Assembly: GCA_001801345.1 (NCBI GenBank)
Contig: MGXJ01000012.1
Coordinates: 25,893 to 33,248 of the forward strand
Origin: Gammaproteobacteria bacterium RBG_16_37_9
Lineage (GTDB): Bacteria; Pseudomonadota; Gammaproteobacteria; UBA9339
Length of the DNA stretch: 7,356 nucleotides
Direction: 5' to 3'
The position numbers and the translations under genes were made by a program. The notes beneath the pieces are model-generated. The model did no database searches. It saw only the letters and a list, made by a program, of their open reading frames with translations, and was not told the origin of the DNA. Shown here in pieces: positions 5,717-7,356 of this stretch; within the stretch, counting starts at the first letter, position 1, and each line of letters begins with the position of its first letter.

Positions 5717-5792
5717 CGGTAGCCGCAGGCTTTAGCCTGCGTTGTTGGCATAGTGCCAATCTAAATACGCAAGCTAAAGCTTGCGGCTACCG
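5717..5792. repeat. Two-level inverted repeat (REP/REPIN-like) between amrB and amrA
   Basis: The 26-nt arms 5717-5742 (CGGTAGCCGCAGGC...) and 5767-5792 (...GCTTGCGGCTACCG) are inverted copies matching at 24 of 26 positions; in RNA one difference is a G-U pair. Each arm is itself palindromic: GCAGGCT-TT-AGCCTGC on the left and GCAAGCT-AA-AGCTTGC on the right. The spacer holds a third perfect hairpin, TTGGCA-TAG-TGCCAA (5745-5759). This nested design is typical of REP doublets mobilised by a RAYT transposase; none is encoded here. In an amrB-amrA transcript it would form a strong stem, able to protect the amrB 3' end or reduce read-through. No T-tract follows. Confidence 0.85.
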
Positions 5793-5821
5793 TTGCAGCA
5801 TTCAAAAGAAATAACAAAATT

Positions 5822-6382
5822 ATGAACAACTACAACTCAGAAGAAAAACAAATTTTATTAAAGATAGCAGATGAAGCTATAAAGTTTGGCTTGGAAAAAC
5901 ATCGGGTTTTACCAATTAAACTTGAAGATTATCCCGAAAAACTACGAATAAACGGCGCAAGTTTTGTCACACTTGAAATTAACAAACAACTACGCGGCTG
6001 CATCGGAACTCTTGAAGCTTATCAGCCATTAATCCAAGATGTTGCGCAAAATGCGTATTCTGCAGCGTTTGACGACCCAAGATTTCTTCCTCTAACTGCA
6101 GAGGAATACTCAAAGCTAGCTATACATATTTCAATCTTATCCCAACCAACCCAAATGTCATTTACCTCAGAAGAAGATTTACTTAAACAGATATGCCCCG
6201 GCATTGATGGCTTAATTCTTTCAGATTGCGGCTGTCGCGGAACGTTCCTGCCTTCGGTTTGGGAATCACTACCACAACCAGAATCATTCTTACAACATCT
6301 AAAATTAAAAGCTGGCTTGCCTGAAGACCATTGGTCAAAAACTTTAAAAGTAGAAAGATATACTGTAGAGATGGTGGAATAA
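5822..6382 (+). CDS. amrA: AmmeMemoRadiSam system protein A (AMMECR1 domain)
   Basis: This 186-aa protein consists of one AMMECR1 domain, the family of the human protein deleted in an Alport-plus-elliptocytosis syndrome. Its biochemical activity is unknown. The invariant core LRGCIGTLEAYQPL is at 58-71 and is preceded by GASFVTL (45-51). AYSAAFDDPRFLPLTAEEY (78-96), HISILS (102-107) and the C-terminal GCRGTFLPSVWESLP (137-151) with FLQHLKLKAGL (156-166) complete the family pattern. No good Shine-Dalgarno sequence precedes the ATG; the leader is A-rich (AAAAGAAATAACAAAATT). Expression may depend on read-through from amrB past the intervening hairpin, or on an unseen promoter after it. It completes the set with amrB and amrS and is separated by a single base from der, which suggests coupled translation. 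Confidence 0.95.
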   Translation: MNNYNSEEKQILLKIADEAIKFGLEKHRVLPIKLEDYPEKLRINGASFVTLEINKQLRGCIGTLEAYQPLIQDVAQNAYSAAFDDPRFLPLTAEEYSKLAIHISILSQPTQMSFTSEEDLLKQICPGIDGLILSDCGCRGTFLPSVWESLPQPESFLQHLKLKAGLPEDHWSKTLKVERYTVEMVE

Positions 6383-6383
6383 A

Positions 6384-7356
6384 ATGTTATCAAGTATCGC
6401 TATTGTCGGCCGACCCAACGTTGGCAAATCAACTTTATTTAATCGCCTGACTCGCTCTCGCAACGCGCTTGTATGTGATATCCCTGGATTAACGCGTGAT
6501 CGCCAATACGGCACCACCAAAATTAATAATCAAGATGTAATAGTAATTGATACCGGCGGAATTGGTGAAACCGAAACATTCATTGAAACCTTAATGGCAA
6601 AACAAACGGAGCTGGCCCTAAAAGAAGCACAAATAATCCTGTTTTTATTAGATGCTAAAAGCGGTCTTTTACCTACCGATGAAATTTTAGCGCGCAAATT
6701 ACGTAAATTAAATAAACCAATTTTTGTTGTTGTAAATAAAATTGATGGCAAAGATGTTGATATTGCAGAAGCTGATTTCCACTCTTTAGGCTTAGGTGAA
6801 TGCTTTGCAATTTCAGCAGAACATAATATTGGCATTGACGAGTTAATTACAGAAGTTGCGGCCAAGCTACCAAAACCACTAGAAGTAGAAGAATCAGAAA
6901 CCGATAAAAAAACAATTAAAATAACTTTTGTAGGTCGCCCCAATGTCGGCAAATCAACTCTAGTCAATCGGATTTTAGGTGAGGAACGATTGATTGTGCA
7001 CAATCAACCAGGAACCACTCGTGATAGCATTTTTATAGATTTTAACCGCCATGGCAAAGATTATATTTTAGTTGACACCGCAGGCGTTAGACGACGCAGT
7101 AAAATACATGAAAAAATAGAAAAATTTTCTATTATTAAAACATTGCAAGCGATAGAAGCTACAAATATTGTAGTGTTTTTAATTGATGCCACAGAAAATA
7201 TCACCGATCAAGATCTAAAATTATTAGGTTTTGTTTTGGAAGCAGGTAAAGCTATCGTTATTGCAGTTAACAAATGGGATAATCTTGAATCAATGCAACG
7301 CGACAAAATTAAAAGTGAACTTGAAAGACGCTTAACCTTTCTTGATTTTGCTAAAA
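6384..7356 (+). CDS. der: Ribosome-assembly GTPase Der (EngA), 3' end outside window
   Basis: Der is an essential double-Era-like GTPase that binds the 50S subunit during its assembly. The frame is open to the right edge: 324 codons are seen of a usual total of about 460-490. GTPase domain 1 has P-loop GRPNVGKST (9-17), DTGG (56-59), NKID (118-121) and SAE (144-146). An acidic linker of about 165-177 leads to GTPase domain 2, with GRPNVGKST (184-192), DTAG (231-234) and NKWD (296-299). The C-terminal KH-like domain lies beyond the window. The ATG starts one base after the amrA stop codon, with GGTGGA (6373-6378) inside the amrA 3' end as a plausible ribosome binding site, so translation is probably coupled to amrA. 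Both P-loop copies are well conserved. In E. coli der follows bamB, so this neighbourhood differs. Confidence 0.97.
   Translation, partial: MLSSIAIVGRPNVGKSTLFNRLTRSRNALVCDIPGLTRDRQYGTTKINNQDVIVIDTGGIGETETFIETLMAKQTELALKEAQIILFLLDAKSGLLPTDEILARKLRKLNKPIFVVVNKIDGKDVDIAEADFHSLGLGECFAISAEHNIGIDELITEVAAKLPKPLEVEESETDKKTIKITFVGRPNVGKSTLVNRILGEERLIVHNQPGTTRDSIFIDFNRHGKDYILVDTAGVRRRSKIHEKIEKFSIIKTLQAIEATNIVVFLIDATENITDQDLKLLGFVLEAGKAIVIAVNKWDNLESMQRDKIKSELERRLTFLDFAK

Noticed and set aside
5717..5792. CRISPR-like or tRNA-like structure between amrB and amrA
   Set aside because: There are only two inverted arms, no regularly spaced direct repeats and no cloverleaf; a REP-like inverted repeat fits.
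6408..6965. Repeated GRPNVGKST coding sequence as a DNA repeat
   Set aside because: It is the expected duplication of the two GTPase domains of Der, not a separate repeat element.
6022..7003. Minus-strand open frames opposite amrA and der
   Set aside because: They are antisense to the conserved AMMECR1 core and to both Der P-loops, and have no recognisable product.

Overview
This 7.36 kb window is AT-rich bacterial chromosome with densely packed housekeeping genes. The RNase PH, YicC and Der sequences, and the divergent yicC/rph pair that also occurs in Escherichia coli, point to a gammaproteobacterium. The low GC, short hairpin repeats between genes and an orphan, charged, low-complexity protein make a host-associated lineage such as the Legionellales/Coxiella-like bacteria plausible, but the sequence alone does not prove this.

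Layout: (1) 2-544 (+) is the C-terminal ATPase half of an ABC exporter, cut by the window edge. (2) yicC (681-1544, -) and rph (1876-2598, +) diverge from a 331-nt spacer. Most of that spacer is one 181-bp imperfect palindrome (1559-1739), whose outer tip recurs just after the rph stop. (3) An unrecognised 386-aa protein (2680-3840, -) carries two kinds of short in-frame tandem repeat. (4) Upstream of it on the same strand lies amrS (3865-4887, -). It is divergent from amrB (4916-5698, +), which is followed by amrA (5822-6382, +). (5) der (6384 to the window end, +) starts one base after the amrA stop.

The most interesting content is the complete three-gene AmmeMemoRadiSam set: radical SAM enzyme AmrS, MEMO1-like AmrB and AMMECR1-like AmrA. 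Families like these are conserved from archaea to humans, and to my knowledge the joint bacterial function is undescribed. Here the set is split across a 28-nt divergent spacer. A candidate promoter for each gene has its -10 hexamer on the start codon of the other gene. The amrS arm probably continues into the orphan gene, and the amrB/amrA arm runs into the ribosome-assembly GTPase gene der. A two-level inverted repeat sits between amrB and amrA.

Functionally the window combines RNA metabolism (YicC endoribonuclease, RNase PH), ribosome assembly (Der), export (ABC ATPase) and the AmmeMemoRadiSam set. Promoters, hairpins and repeats were read by eye. Copy number elsewhere in the genome, homology depth and expression cannot be judged from this window.
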